DNA of 64,000 nucleotides from Candidatus Synchoanobacter obligatus (GTDB lineage Bacteria; Pseudomonadota; Gammaproteobacteria; Comchoanobacterales; Comchoanobacteraceae): the NCBI RefSeq assembly GCF_024259865.1, contig NZ_JAKUDN010000002.1:632491-696490 (forward strand). The letters run 5' to 3'. Positions 17,153 through 26,488 of this stretch are shown piece after piece. Both the position numbers and the translations under genes were made by a program. Each line of letters starts with the position of its first letter. Position 1 is the first letter of the stretch. A model generated the notes under the pieces. The model was not told the DNA's origin, ran no database searches, and saw only the letters and a list, made by a program, of their open reading frames with translations.

Positions 17153-17828
17153 TATGATAGTGGCTCAAGGTATTGAGCAGTTTTATCAAGACGGCCACCA
17201 AGAGTATATGATTTTGTCGTCACTATCATTATCGATTCAAGAGTCCGAGCGAGTTGCTGTCATCGGCAGTTCAGGGTCCGGTAAAACAACCTTATTGCAT
17301 ATATTATCAGGATTGGCATCTCCCAAGAAAGGTACTGTTCAGTTGAAAGGACAGGATATCTCCCAGTTGTCTAAACGAGAGGTTGAACGGTTTCGTGCCA
17401 AGCATTTAGGATTTATGTTTCAACGGCAGCATTTTATTGCTGAGCTTACTGTGATACAGAATGTGGCACTGCCATTACAAATATTGGGGCAGGATAACCC
17501 TGAAGACCAGGCCTATGAGATGTTACAGTCCATACGCTTGCCTTCAGCACTATATCAAGCCAATCCCAATACGTTATCAGGCGGCGAACAAGCAAGAGCT
17601 GGCTTGGCCAGAGCGCTGGTACACCAGCCCAGTCTTTTGGTAGCGGATGAGCCCAGTTCTGCTTTGGACCATGTGTTAACTGAGGAGATTTTTTCTTATA
17701 TCACTGATCTTTATGAGAAGCGACGGTTTGCAATTGTGATCGCAACCCATGACCATTCGTTACTGGATTATGTGGATTGCACGTATCATCTTAAAAATGG
17801 ACAACTTGAGGAGCATCATCATGTTTGA
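17145..17828 (+). CDS. lolD: Lipoprotein-releasing ABC transporter ATPase LolD
   Basis: This 227-residue ATPase has Walker A (GSSGSGKTT near residue 43), the Q-loop FMFQRQHFI, the ABC signature (LSGGEQAR near 145), Walker B (LLVADEPSSALDH) and the switch histidine (IATHDHSL). It powers lipoprotein release together with the preceding permease. The ATG at 17145 has GGAGG about 10 bases upstream and overlaps the permease stop by 8 bases. ATG 17154 is an alternative. Its 3' end overlaps dapA by 8 bases, extending the co-transcribed unit. Confidence 0.93.
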   Translation: MSNMIVAQGIEQFYQDGHQEYMILSSLSLSIQESERVAVIGSSGSGKTTLLHILSGLASPKKGTVQLKGQDISQLSKREVERFRAKHLGFMFQRQHFIAELTVIQNVALPLQILGQDNPEDQAYEMLQSIRLPSALYQANPNTLSGGEQARAGLARALVHQPSLLVADEPSSALDHVLTEEIFSYITDLYEKRRFAIVIATHDHSLLDYVDCTYHLKNGQLEEHHHV

Positions 17829-18729
17829 ATTAAGAGGAAGTATTGTACCTTTGGTCACTCCGCTAACACATCAGCGTGAGGTCGATTACCCAGCATTGGA
17901 GAAACTCTTGGCGTGGCATAATGATGCTTCGACACAGGGGCTCATTATTTTAGGGTCTACCGGTGAGGGCAATTTATTGACAGAGGAAGAGCGTGCTGAA
18001 GTTATTGATTTTGTCATTAATGCCTCAAATCATACGATGCCTGTTTGGGTTGGCGTGAATGATACCAACCCTGATAGGGTGCTAAAACTGATTCACCAAG
18101 CTGCGGATTTGGGTGCTGAGGGGGTTATGGTTCCAAGTCCTATGTATGTTAAGCCATCTCAAGCTGGTATTATTTCCTATTTCACCCATTTGGCTGATGC
18201 CAGCCCCATTGGTTTGATGATGTACAATGTGCCGTCAAGAACCGGATCAACCATTGATATTGAAACTGCTTGTATTTTATCCCATCATGAACAAATTATC
18301 GGGATTAAAGATTGTCAAATTTCGGTAGATGGGATGGCACAATATCAAAATGCAGCGCATCATTTTGAGGTATATTGTGGCAATGACCGTGATATGTTGG
18401 TATGTCTTGAAAATGGTGGCGCAGGGGTTATTTCGGTGATTGGCAACCTTCTACCAGAGTTGGTTAGGGCGTTGTATGAGTTATCAGTATTGGGGGTTCA
18501 TCATAAGTCAGCCGCATTGGATTCAAGATGGCAGCAGTTAATCGGCGCTTTAGAAAGAATGTCAAACCCTGCTGCAATCAAATGGGCCATGTCTGAACGA
18601 GGTATTATATCGCCTTATACCCGTTTGCCATTGTCACCACTGAACTTTGAAGAAGAAGCGGTCATGACGGAAGCTTTAGAAGACTTGGCGCCATTATGGA
18701 CCTTTAATCCAGATTATGATGTATCTTGA
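17821..18729 (+). CDS. dapA: 4-hydroxy-tetrahydrodipicolinate synthase
   Basis: DapA condenses pyruvate with aspartate semialdehyde, the branch point to lysine and the meso-diaminopimelate of peptidoglycan. This 302-residue TIM barrel has GSTGEGNLLTEEE near residue 45 (pyruvate site), the catalytic Tyr135 in MMYNVPSRTG and the Schiff-base Lys163 in IIGIKDCQ. The ATG at 17821 starts at MFELRGSIVPLVTP, matching the family N-terminus, and lies inside the lolD 3' end. The last 26 bases overlap the 3' end of the convergent helicase gene. Confidence 0.95.
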   Translation: MFELRGSIVPLVTPLTHQREVDYPALEKLLAWHNDASTQGLIILGSTGEGNLLTEEERAEVIDFVINASNHTMPVWVGVNDTNPDRVLKLIHQAADLGAEGVMVPSPMYVKPSQAGIISYFTHLADASPIGLMMYNVPSRTGSTIDIETACILSHHEQIIGIKDCQISVDGMAQYQNAAHHFEVYCGNDRDMLVCLENGGAGVISVIGNLLPELVRALYELSVLGVHHKSAALDSRWQQLIGALERMSNPAAIKWAMSERGIISPYTRLPLSPLNFEEEAVMTEALEDLAPLWTFNPDYDVS

Positions 18730-21700
18730 TCATCTTTTGTTCTAATGGTAGATACAACGCCGTGGTGATCGGTGCTTCTGGATAGGGGTTATGTGGGTAT
18801 GCCATAAGGGCTTTTCGGTAGCCGTCTAACTGAGATTGATAGCGAGATACCATATCAGAAGACGGATTGTTTGGGAACTTATAGTCGATGATGTACCAGT
18901 GCTCTTGATCAAAAAATACCCGATCAATGATCTGATGTTGTGACTCATGGCAAAGGTTGAATTCATTATGTTGCCAAACATGTTTATCTAGAATCCACTG
19001 GAAGTGAGCACAGTCTTTTTGGGCTTTTAGAATCTGGTTTGCTTGCTGTTTGACGATAATCACTTCTGCTGGTGAAAACCCTTGGCATGATACGTAGTAG
19101 TGCCATTTAAGGTCACGATTAGGGTGATCAATATGTTGAATGAAAAAGTGTAGCGCGCTACCTCGTTTGCTATCAAAGTTTTCAGCAGGAAGTAAAACAG
19201 GTGTTATGTTAGGTAATTGATGGTCCTGTGTTCTCACATAAGACAATGTTTGATGTGTTTGCTGATGTTCTATTTGGGTTTCCTGGCTATGGATGGGTAG
19301 CGAACCATGTTGTGCATACTGCCAAACGCTTTCAAGCCAGCTCTTGGGGTTGGGTTCATCTACCCAATGCCCTAATAGGTGTAACGTGGATTTGGCTCGG
19401 GTGCATGCGACATAGAATAATCGCATGCTTTCATACTGATCACGGGTTTTATTGAGTTGCTTGAAGTACTCAATATTCCTAGGATTGTCAGTGAATGTGG
19501 GTTGTATGATAGGATGTTGGCCATTCTCACAATAGAATAAGGGGCTTTTCCCTGGGGGTTTGCGTTTCTCTAAGTGTGGGATAATCACATGATGATACTC
19601 TAGGCCTTTTGATTTATGTGCGGTTAAGAGTTCCACTGTGGCGCCAATTTTGTGTTGACTGGTATATGATGACGCAAAGAAGTCTAAAATGGCTTGTCGG
19701 TGTAATGGTTGCTGTTCTGAAGAGAGTTTCGCTGCTGACTGAAACCAATGATCAATTGCGGCTTTTTGGTCGCTAGGGTATATGCTGGGACCCTGTAAGG
19801 CTTGCCAAATATTCCATACTTGAGCGACAGGCTCAGGTATCTGTTGTAAGGTGCTTTTTAAAATGCTTTGAAGCTTTTGTAAGTAGGGCTGTTCTGGGTT
19901 AGAGAGCTCAGCGTTTAAGATAGTCTCAAGGCTATCATTATTCTTGGGCAGTGATGCCAAACTGGCTATGCTTAAGCCACATAGAGGAGAGCGCAGTATG
20001 GTATGCCAGCTGAGTTGGTCATAGGGATCAACCAAGCCACTCAGCAAGGCGGTTAAATCTTGGATTGCGGATAGATTGATGGTGGGATAGATATCAATGG
20101 CATTAAATGCAATATTGGCATTTTCTAAAGTAGGGATAATGTGCTTAAGATGAGATCGTGCTTGTACCAAGATGGCAATACGCTCACCAGGGTGCTTTCG
20201 TTGTAAAGCCTGAATGATCTCTAAGCATCGTTGGGCTTGCGCACTGGGTTCGGTTGCAGTTTCTTGATAAAGGCTGATGCCATGGTGATCTGCTTGAGGT
20301 TGGGTTGGATGCGCTTGACTGTATTGAATGGCAGCCAAGAAAGGGGCGTTCTTTTTGGGGAAGATATGTTCAAACAAGTCATTAACTTGATGGATGATTT
20401 TTGTTGAGCTTCTAAAGTTACATTCCAGCGCAATAGGTGAGGGGTCTATGTGGTTGATGGCTTGTTGTTGTAGCTGCATGAACAGTTTCACATCTGCTTG
20501 TCGAAAACGATAAATGGATTGCATGGGATCCCCAACAGCAAACAATGTGCGGTGAGATGCTTTGGGCCATATGGCAGTCAGAGCATCTAACAGCTGGTAC
20601 TGCGTTTGAGAGGTATCTTGGAATTCATCGATGAGGACATGGTGAATATTTTCTCGGCAAAAGTTTTGTAGTGACACATCGGTTTTCAATGCCTGTATTG
20701 CATCTTGTGATATTTGGGTAAAGTCACAGATGCTGTGCTCTATAAACAAAGCACTCAAGTCTCGATGCAGGGTATTGAGAACATGTGATAGATCGGTTAA
20801 AAACTTTTGATCTTCTAGAGGTTGTTCTATAGGCAAGTGGCGGATTTCATGGAGCTTGGTGAGTACGTCATCTGAAAGCGCTTCTTGTAGAATGCTGTGA
20901 TGCTCTTTAAAGCTTTTTTGCAGAGCCTCAACGTCAGCATTGAGTCGTGATTTAGGGTAGATGCCTTGTTTTTTATTAAGAGACTTGCGTAGGCCACCAG
21001 ATTTTGTTAACAGCATCTCGGCCAAATGGCATAAATTCTGTTGTACTTTTCCAGCGGGGTAGATGAGATCTTCTCCCAGTTGCTCCGCAATCTTGTGATG
21101 AATCGAAAATAGTGTATCGATGTGCTCTTGAAGCGGCTGGAGAAGCCTTTCTAAGTCAGTGACAGCTTGATTGATAATATGTTTGATGCCATGTTGGCAT
21201 AGTTGTGCCAAATTTTGATCTTGTAGCGGTTCAAGCCATTGATCTCTGGTGGCCAACAAGCTAATCAGTAGGGTCTCTAACGTTTGGTACTGGCCATGGA
21301 ACGCTTGTAGGAGCGCATGTTGAGCAGGGTGCCATATCTTTTTTTGGTAGTACTGATGAATCACGTATTGGTATAGGTATTGGCCATTCTGACTGATGTT
21401 CATCCTTTCAGGCTTTGATGTGTGCGCCAGAAGCCAAGCACAGTATGCATCAATGGTCATGATAGACAGTGCACTGGGGTTTTTGAGAATATGCCAGTTT
21501 TTTTCCTGATCACGAGATAGGACTTGTTGGGCAATCTCTTCAGTTGGGTTCTCTAAACATCCTATGAGGCGCTCATGCATCTCATGGGCCGCTTTTTTGG
21601 TAAAGGTAATGGCAATGACGTGTTGAGGTTTTTCAACATGCATCAAAAGGTTCAAAATCCGTCTGGTTAGTAGATAGGTTTTACCCGATCCTGCAGGAGC

Positions 21701-21766
21701 GCTCACAATCCAAGAGTGCATGGGATTCATGGCTTTTAAACGAATCTCTTGATCAATTGGAATCAT
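18704..21766 (-). CDS. addA: AddA-like UvrD-family helicase with C-terminal RecB-type nuclease
   Basis: This 1020-residue protein starts with an SF1A helicase. The Q-motif and Walker A (VSAPAGSGKTYLLTRRIL) lie near residues 20-35, motif II LIDEFQDTSQTQ near 380, motif III GDPMQSIYRFR near 415, and the motif V-like LTAHKSKGLEYHHVI near 720. The C-terminus carries a PD-(D/E)XK nuclease core (IDRVFFDQEHWYIIDYKFP near 950-965). Such proteins pair with AddB-like nucleases to resect double-strand breaks, a role filled by RecBCD elsewhere. It overlaps the addB-like stop by 4 bases (ATGA), so the two are translated together. The addA/recB-like label is by architecture; no recC is nearby. Confidence 0.85.
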   Translation of the reverse strand: MIPIDQEIRLKAMNPMHSWIVSAPAGSGKTYLLTRRILNLLMHVEKPQHVIAITFTKKAAHEMHERLIGCLENPTEEIAQQVLSRDQEKNWHILKNPSALSIMTIDAYCAWLLAHTSKPERMNISQNGQYLYQYVIHQYYQKKIWHPAQHALLQAFHGQYQTLETLLISLLATRDQWLEPLQDQNLAQLCQHGIKHIINQAVTDLERLLQPLQEHIDTLFSIHHKIAEQLGEDLIYPAGKVQQNLCHLAEMLLTKSGGLRKSLNKKQGIYPKSRLNADVEALQKSFKEHHSILQEALSDDVLTKLHEIRHLPIEQPLEDQKFLTDLSHVLNTLHRDLSALFIEHSICDFTQISQDAIQALKTDVSLQNFCRENIHHVLIDEFQDTSQTQYQLLDALTAIWPKASHRTLFAVGDPMQSIYRFRQADVKLFMQLQQQAINHIDPSPIALECNFRSSTKIIHQVNDLFEHIFPKKNAPFLAAIQYSQAHPTQPQADHHGISLYQETATEPSAQAQRCLEIIQALQRKHPGERIAILVQARSHLKHIIPTLENANIAFNAIDIYPTINLSAIQDLTALLSGLVDPYDQLSWHTILRSPLCGLSIASLASLPKNNDSLETILNAELSNPEQPYLQKLQSILKSTLQQIPEPVAQVWNIWQALQGPSIYPSDQKAAIDHWFQSAAKLSSEQQPLHRQAILDFFASSYTSQHKIGATVELLTAHKSKGLEYHHVIIPHLEKRKPPGKSPLFYCENGQHPIIQPTFTDNPRNIEYFKQLNKTRDQYESMRLFYVACTRAKSTLHLLGHWVDEPNPKSWLESVWQYAQHGSLPIHSQETQIEHQQTHQTLSYVRTQDHQLPNITPVLLPAENFDSKRGSALHFFIQHIDHPNRDLKWHYYVSCQGFSPAEVIIVKQQANQILKAQKDCAHFQWILDKHVWQHNEFNLCHESQHQIIDRVFFDQEHWYIIDYKFPNNPSSDMVSRYQSQLDGYRKALMAYPHNPYPEAPITTALYLPLEQKMIKIHHNLD

Positions 21767-23922
21767 GTATATACTCCTTGGTCATAAACACGACAAAAGC
21801 TCTTAAAGTCACATAGGTCACAAGCTTGGGTATTGACTGGCTTCACTGGGTAGATACCACTCATGTAATGATTTAGGCAATCTAATGCTTGTTGTTGCCA
21901 ACGTTGTCGGAGCTCCAAATAGGTTTGAGTGTCAGCATGCCGAGCTTCTTGTCCTTTCTGCAAAGACTGTTCACATGCAAGATCCAATCCTTGCCATTGA
22001 ACGTTTTGATGTAGAACCTTGCCATATGCAAGAATTGCAGGCTGTTCTGTGGTTAGCGCATACAGCGCCATTTGCGGATGGGTAAAATCAGGTTTAAAGG
22101 TATCAATAATATTGGCCTTACCAGTTTTGTAGTCAACCATCACCGTTTGTTGATTGACTTCGTCAATCCGGTCAATACGAATATTGATTTGGTAATCACC
22201 AATAGCCAATACTTTTTTGGTTTCAAGCGCTTTAATGAGGAATGGTTCACGGTTTTTGTCGGTTTCAATCCATGCTGTGATGGTTTGGTACATCTTGTCC
22301 TTTAGAATCTCTATTAAGGTAGGGTGTAGGGTATGCCGATGACGAGAGTGTGCCCATGCAGATAGGATATGGTCTTTAATTTGATCAGTAGGCAGTGTAT
22401 GTAAGGCATCTTGGGAAGGGATGTCTTGATAGAGCATTTCCAAAACATCATGGACCAATGTGCCATAATGATGTGGTTGGATGTCATGACTACTGACTCT
22501 CTTGCGGTTGATTTTCAAACGATGCCGGCTAAAAGCTTTAAATGGACAGGTTGCATAGTCTTGAATCAAACTCACACCGCCTTTGAGCTCATCAGCTGCA
22601 TGTAGCGTATCTTGCCAGAGGTTTAAGGTGATATTGTTTTTGGGTATAGAGAAATCTAAAGTTGCTGCGCTAATGCTTGTTGGTATAGCCAAAGCCTCAC
22701 CACTGTCTCCGGTCAGTTGGTGGCTACAGATGAGTGTTTCAGGTAGATTGGCCAATGATAAATAATCGGTAGAGGATTGATGCTCTGGCGCAAAACCAGC
22801 AAGCTGTGATACGCTTCTCCATTTTTCCTCTGCTGCGCCTAGGACCCATAGTTGTTCAAAACGAGCGCCTAAGGCCTGTTCAGGCGTTAGAATATACACA
22901 GGCATGCTGCTTGGCAGAGTGAGGGTTTTGAACCGCTCATGCCATTGTTTGTAATCAAGCTTTACGTCTAAAAAACTGAGTGGGTAAAGCTTCTTGATCT
23001 GCTGCTCAACTGCTTGGCAGGTGTTTTGTCGTACGCGCCAAAATGCCAACTGGGTGCGTATATACCGATGGAAAGACTCAATTGATATTGGCTCAGAGCT
23101 ATGTTTATCGCAGTCTCCTACCCAAGCAATGACAGTAGCGATCTCTCTAGCATGGTCAAATGGATGCTGCTCTAAGGGAAGTAGTCCCTTTATTGCAAAC
23201 CCTTCAGGAAACTGTTGACTGTAGTATAAATGAGGAATGATTTGGTAGGGTAGTGTACTGTGTGGTGCAGTAATCGCCTTGATCCACTCAAGTGATGTGG
23301 CATCTGATGATGCGACACAGCGCTCAAGCCATGTCTCATAATGAGGGTTTAAGCAAACAATGGCACTGTTTGGGGTGGCTTTTTGCCACGCTAATGCACA
23401 TTGAATCTCAGCTTCCACAGAGTCAAATGATTGCTGGTATGCTTGAGTATCAGGGGTTTCTAAGAGGTGTTCTTTGATATTAAAAAGCGCAAAGAATTGC
23501 TCAATATTGGGATTCATAACGGAGAACCCATAGTGTGATACTTCCGGATGTTCTATGGTCACGTCATATTTAATCAGGGTATCAATGATCGCATGGGGAT
23601 GAACACATTGGTGTTGTTCAAGTTGCTGGAATAAATAGGAGGCAAGCCCAGCAATCCAGGCACTATTGGGGTGACTGGAAATGGTCAGATCATCGAGATG
23701 CAGTCGGTACTCTAGTAGATGACTGATATGCTGCTTGACCATAGACAATTGGGATATGTTCACTTTTTTCAGCAGATAATGATCGATGATGGTAGTATGG
23801 GCCGTCTCCCAAGGTGTTTGATGCAACAGAATGGTTAAATACTGGGATAGTAGCAATACCGGCCTGGATGGCACGATCTTCTCTAGATGGGTTTTACTGG
23901 ATATATTGGGCACAATGATCAT
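21763..23922 (-). CDS. AddB-like PD-(D/E)XK nuclease (probable double-strand-break repair protein)
   Basis: This 719-residue protein is the upstream partner of the AddA-like helicase. The C-terminal third has the nuclease core (RIDRIDEVNQQTVMVDYKTGK near residue 590-605). It also has four cysteines arranged as in AddB 4Fe-4S nucleases: one in DYATCPFKAF near 457 and three in CDLCDFKSFC near 707-716. The N-terminal two thirds resemble a degenerate helicase scaffold, but I see no Walker A, and the protein is much shorter than typical Bacillus AddB (over 1100). It fits the group of short gammaproteobacterial AddB-like proteins found next to a RecB/AddA-like gene. Confidence 0.8.
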   Translation of the reverse strand: MIIVPNISSKTHLEKIVPSRPVLLLSQYLTILLHQTPWETAHTTIIDHYLLKKVNISQLSMVKQHISHLLEYRLHLDDLTISSHPNSAWIAGLASYLFQQLEQHQCVHPHAIIDTLIKYDVTIEHPEVSHYGFSVMNPNIEQFFALFNIKEHLLETPDTQAYQQSFDSVEAEIQCALAWQKATPNSAIVCLNPHYETWLERCVASSDATSLEWIKAITAPHSTLPYQIIPHLYYSQQFPEGFAIKGLLPLEQHPFDHAREIATVIAWVGDCDKHSSEPISIESFHRYIRTQLAFWRVRQNTCQAVEQQIKKLYPLSFLDVKLDYKQWHERFKTLTLPSSMPVYILTPEQALGARFEQLWVLGAAEEKWRSVSQLAGFAPEHQSSTDYLSLANLPETLICSHQLTGDSGEALAIPTSISAATLDFSIPKNNITLNLWQDTLHAADELKGGVSLIQDYATCPFKAFSRHRLKINRKRVSSHDIQPHHYGTLVHDVLEMLYQDIPSQDALHTLPTDQIKDHILSAWAHSRHRHTLHPTLIEILKDKMYQTITAWIETDKNREPFLIKALETKKVLAIGDYQINIRIDRIDEVNQQTVMVDYKTGKANIIDTFKPDFTHPQMALYALTTEQPAILAYGKVLHQNVQWQGLDLACEQSLQKGQEARHADTQTYLELRQRWQQQALDCLNHYMSGIYPVKPVNTQACDLCDFKSFCRVYDQGVYT

Positions 23923-24591
23923 GTTTCATCATGCCATAGTAGTTACGATAAATACAGAAAAAGTAGGCTGCTTCACCACATCAGAATGGTTAATCAAAGC
24001 CTTGAGAGAAACCGGTGAATTTACGCTTTAGTGTATATGGTCGATACCAAATTGAAGTTTACTATTGATCGTTGATACCTGCGATAATCGCACCCTAAAG
24101 GGCATATTGTCATCAAAACAAGTAGAATAGAATCATAGGAATAATTGACCACAAGCGGGTTTGAAATTTCTTCATTGGCTTTATGGTTTTGTGTATCGAT
24201 ATTTTCATTCAGTTAGTAATAGGCCTGGTTTAATATCCTGGAAGAAAATAATGCTTAAAGATGTGCTTTGATGGGGCGTTATAACACCAGTTTAAGGCTT
24301 ATTAATTCGTCTTTTTCTAAAAGGTAGTGAATATGCGATATTTAGAGATCACGCATTTTGTCGAGAAAAATGACTTAAATGTGATCACCATAATGCAGGA
24401 TGATGATGGGGAAATAGTCCCTTTATAAAGATTGCGTAAAGTGGTGTTAGAAAACCAAGAAATTGAGTATATCTAGACCATAGCAGCCGACTACAACTTT
24501 ATCTTCTATATGCAAATGACAATATTAAGGTAATACAAGTAGCATGTATTTCTTAGCGCTAAAGGCAATGGGGTAAAATAGAGCACATAGT
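23923..24591. other. Gene-poor stretch with a possible decayed ORF
   Basis: No intact gene is visible for about 670 bases. From the ATG at 24333 on the plus strand a frame reads about 31 codons before a stop, then continues readable through further stops (near 24426, 24471 and 24531). This is the pattern of a decayed coding sequence. I do not recognise the peptide. Confidence 0.3.
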
Positions 24592-24678
24592 ATGATCGTT
24601 ATAAAAAGGGGTTGTAAATGTGGCTTGTTAGTTCATGGATTCAGGGGTATGATGGGGTTTTATGGCCAAGGATTAGGG

Positions 24679-25311
24679 ATGCTATATAGGGAGGGAAATC
24701 TTGTTTTTAAAAGTCGGCAAGAAGGTGGGCAGAATATTTTACTGCACTGTGAAAGGGATGCTATTGGTGAGGTTGTCATTCCTAGTGGTGTTAGTAAAAT
24801 TGAAGCAGGGGCTTTTCAAGACTGCAAGGCTGTTACAAGTATACGTTTTCCAGAAAGTGTCACTGAAATTGAAGATCGAGCATTTGCAGGTTCTGGCATA
24901 ATGTCTCTCAATCTCCCGCGCTTAGAGCGAATTAAGTTTCGTTTATGCGCAGGTTGTAAAGCGCTCAAAAGTGTAAGGGTGCAAGAGGGGCTTATAGCTA
25001 TTGATTCATCTGCATTTGAGCAGTGTGAAGTGTTAGAATCACTTGGAGTTAATGCAGATACAGAAGGGTTGGAATTACCAATTGGATTTGAGGAGCTGGG
25101 GGAGAGTGCTTTTAGGTCTTGCTTTAACCTGAAGATAGCCAAGTTGCCACAAACAGTCACGGCAATTAATTATGCAGCGTTCTGTTATAGTGGGCTGAAA
25201 ATAATTTACTATCCTCAAAATGCAATTGTTGGGTATCATGCCTTTAATCAATGCAAGAACTTGCACCAAGTTGTGCTCCCGCAAGTACCTATGCAATCAA
25301 TGGGATTATGA
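24679..25311 (+). CDS. BspA-type leucine-rich-repeat protein (stand-alone copy)
   Basis: A protein of about 210 residues built from the BspA/Treponema-type LRR (LRR_5), with units of about 23 residues of the form V-x-I-P-x-G-V-x-x-I-x-x-x-A-F-x-x-C. Examples are VVIPSGVSKIEAGAFQDCKA and IRFPESVTEIEDRAFAGSG. The repeats are more diverged than those of the array at 59-64 kb, and there is no long C-terminal tail. The frame is open from 24592, but ATG 24679 has AAGGATTAGGG just upstream and lies at the start of the domain. There is no signal peptide. Such repeats bind proteins, but partner and location are unknown. Confidence 0.7.
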   Translation: MLYREGNLVFKSRQEGGQNILLHCERDAIGEVVIPSGVSKIEAGAFQDCKAVTSIRFPESVTEIEDRAFAGSGIMSLNLPRLERIKFRLCAGCKALKSVRVQEGLIAIDSSAFEQCEVLESLGVNADTEGLELPIGFEELGESAFRSCFNLKIAKLPQTVTAINYAAFCYSGLKIIYYPQNAIVGYHAFNQCKNLHQVVLPQVPMQSMGL

Positions 25312-25426
25312 AGGGTCTATGAATAAATCATATGGCCCGATGTCAGCGACTTAAGATTTAACATGTTATTATAGGCAGCTAGTGCTCAATGCTGGCAAAT
25401 GGCAAAGGACCCTTAATAGGCGATAG

Positions 25427-25594
25427 TTAGGGCTGTCTTAAAAGCAGCATGGGTTGTGGTGGGGGGGTATTCTCACTATAATCGCTTGCTTGGTTGAACT
25501 TCTCTAGTTGAAGTAGTTCTTGATCCAGTGAAACATAGTAAGTTTGTGCAGCAGTTAGGGAGCTGATCATGACCAATAAAACAATAAGAAACAT
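25427..25594 (-). CDS. Small protein with N-terminal hydrophobic segment
   Basis: A 55-codon frame starts at ATG 25594 with GAGG about nine bases upstream. It begins MFLIVLLVMISSLTAAQ, which looks like a cleavable signal peptide or a single membrane anchor, and continues with a polar, Pro-rich tail ending PPPQPMLLLRQP. I do not recognise the family. The ribosome-binding site plus signal-like N-terminus make it a reasonable small gene in an otherwise empty 400-base gap. It could also be chance. Confidence 0.4.
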   Translation of the reverse strand: MFLIVLLVMISSLTAAQTYYVSLDQELLQLEKFNQASDYSENTPPPQPMLLLRQP

Positions 25595-25707
25595 CCTAGC
25601 CTCAATTTTGTGCCTAAATCATTTTAGTTGGTTTGAAAGGCTATTCCAAGCCTGGCAGTGATACTTAGGTAGTGATACACTAGTCCATCGTATTTACGGA
25701 GTAGAAG

Positions 25708-26484
25708 ATGGCCCTAAAAGGTTTTAGAACCTATGATTTGGTGATAGATGCGGTGGGTGTTTTTCAGGTATCAGCGATGGCAAGGCCATCAATAGATAAG
25801 TTTGAAGACACACTCTCGGACATGCAATGTATTTTTTCTAGCAAGGCTGAAGGGTGCCAAGGTTTAATCTCGCTTATAGATGTGGCTGAAGGAGAGCTTG
25901 ATCGTGTTGTGCCATATTTGTCCAAAGCAATAGTACAAACTAAGCTTAACCACTTATATATGACGCATGATTTCGCAGACTTTGGTAGTCCATCTATTGA
26001 ATCATTGGTGCAGTTTCGACAAAAAGTCTTGTATATGGTGCAACAGGCAGGGCCAAAGCTAGGGGTACACTGTCGCGCAGGGCATGGCAGGAGTGGTACC
26101 ATGGTGGCTTCACTCTATATTTATCAGTGTATTCAAAAGACACTGATAGAAGATCTTTCTGAATTATTAGAGCCGGTAAGTTATCCTCATAAATTAAGTG
26201 ATTATGATCATAGATCACCTGAGGATATGATCAATACACAGTATTATCGTATTTGTGTATTAGCATTAGACTTTGTAAAAAAACAAGGAAGCAAGCCATC
26301 ACCATCATCCATTGAAGTGGATAATCAGGTAAGAGCACTGGAGCGTTATACAGACTACCTATGTGCTGAGAAAAGAGAGCATGGTGAACTAAAGGATTGT
26401 ATCTACCCTAAAGAACATCATCGGACTTATTGCTTAGTGACCAATCAGGATTATCCGGCTTGTGTCTCTGAACGTCAGGAGTGA
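25708..26484 (+). CDS. Tyrosine/dual-specificity phosphatase-like protein
   Basis: This 258-residue protein has the C-x5-R phosphatase loop HCRAGHGRSGT (Cys122, Arg128) followed by a helix. About 30 residues earlier is an Asp in HDFADFGSPS, which fits the general acid of the DSP/PTP fold. No signal peptide or membrane segment is visible. A GGAG lies a few bases before ATG 25708. The enzyme is expected to dephosphorylate phosphotyrosine (or phosphoinositide) substrates. In a host-associated bacterium with few tyrosine kinases, a translocated effector role is plausible but is inference only. Confidence 0.75.
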   Translation: MALKGFRTYDLVIDAVGVFQVSAMARPSIDKFEDTLSDMQCIFSSKAEGCQGLISLIDVAEGELDRVVPYLSKAIVQTKLNHLYMTHDFADFGSPSIESLVQFRQKVLYMVQQAGPKLGVHCRAGHGRSGTMVASLYIYQCIQKTLIEDLSELLEPVSYPHKLSDYDHRSPEDMINTQYYRICVLALDFVKKQGSKPSPSSIEVDNQVRALERYTDYLCAEKREHGELKDCIYPKEHHRTYCLVTNQDYPACVSERQE

Positions 26485-26488
26485 TCAA

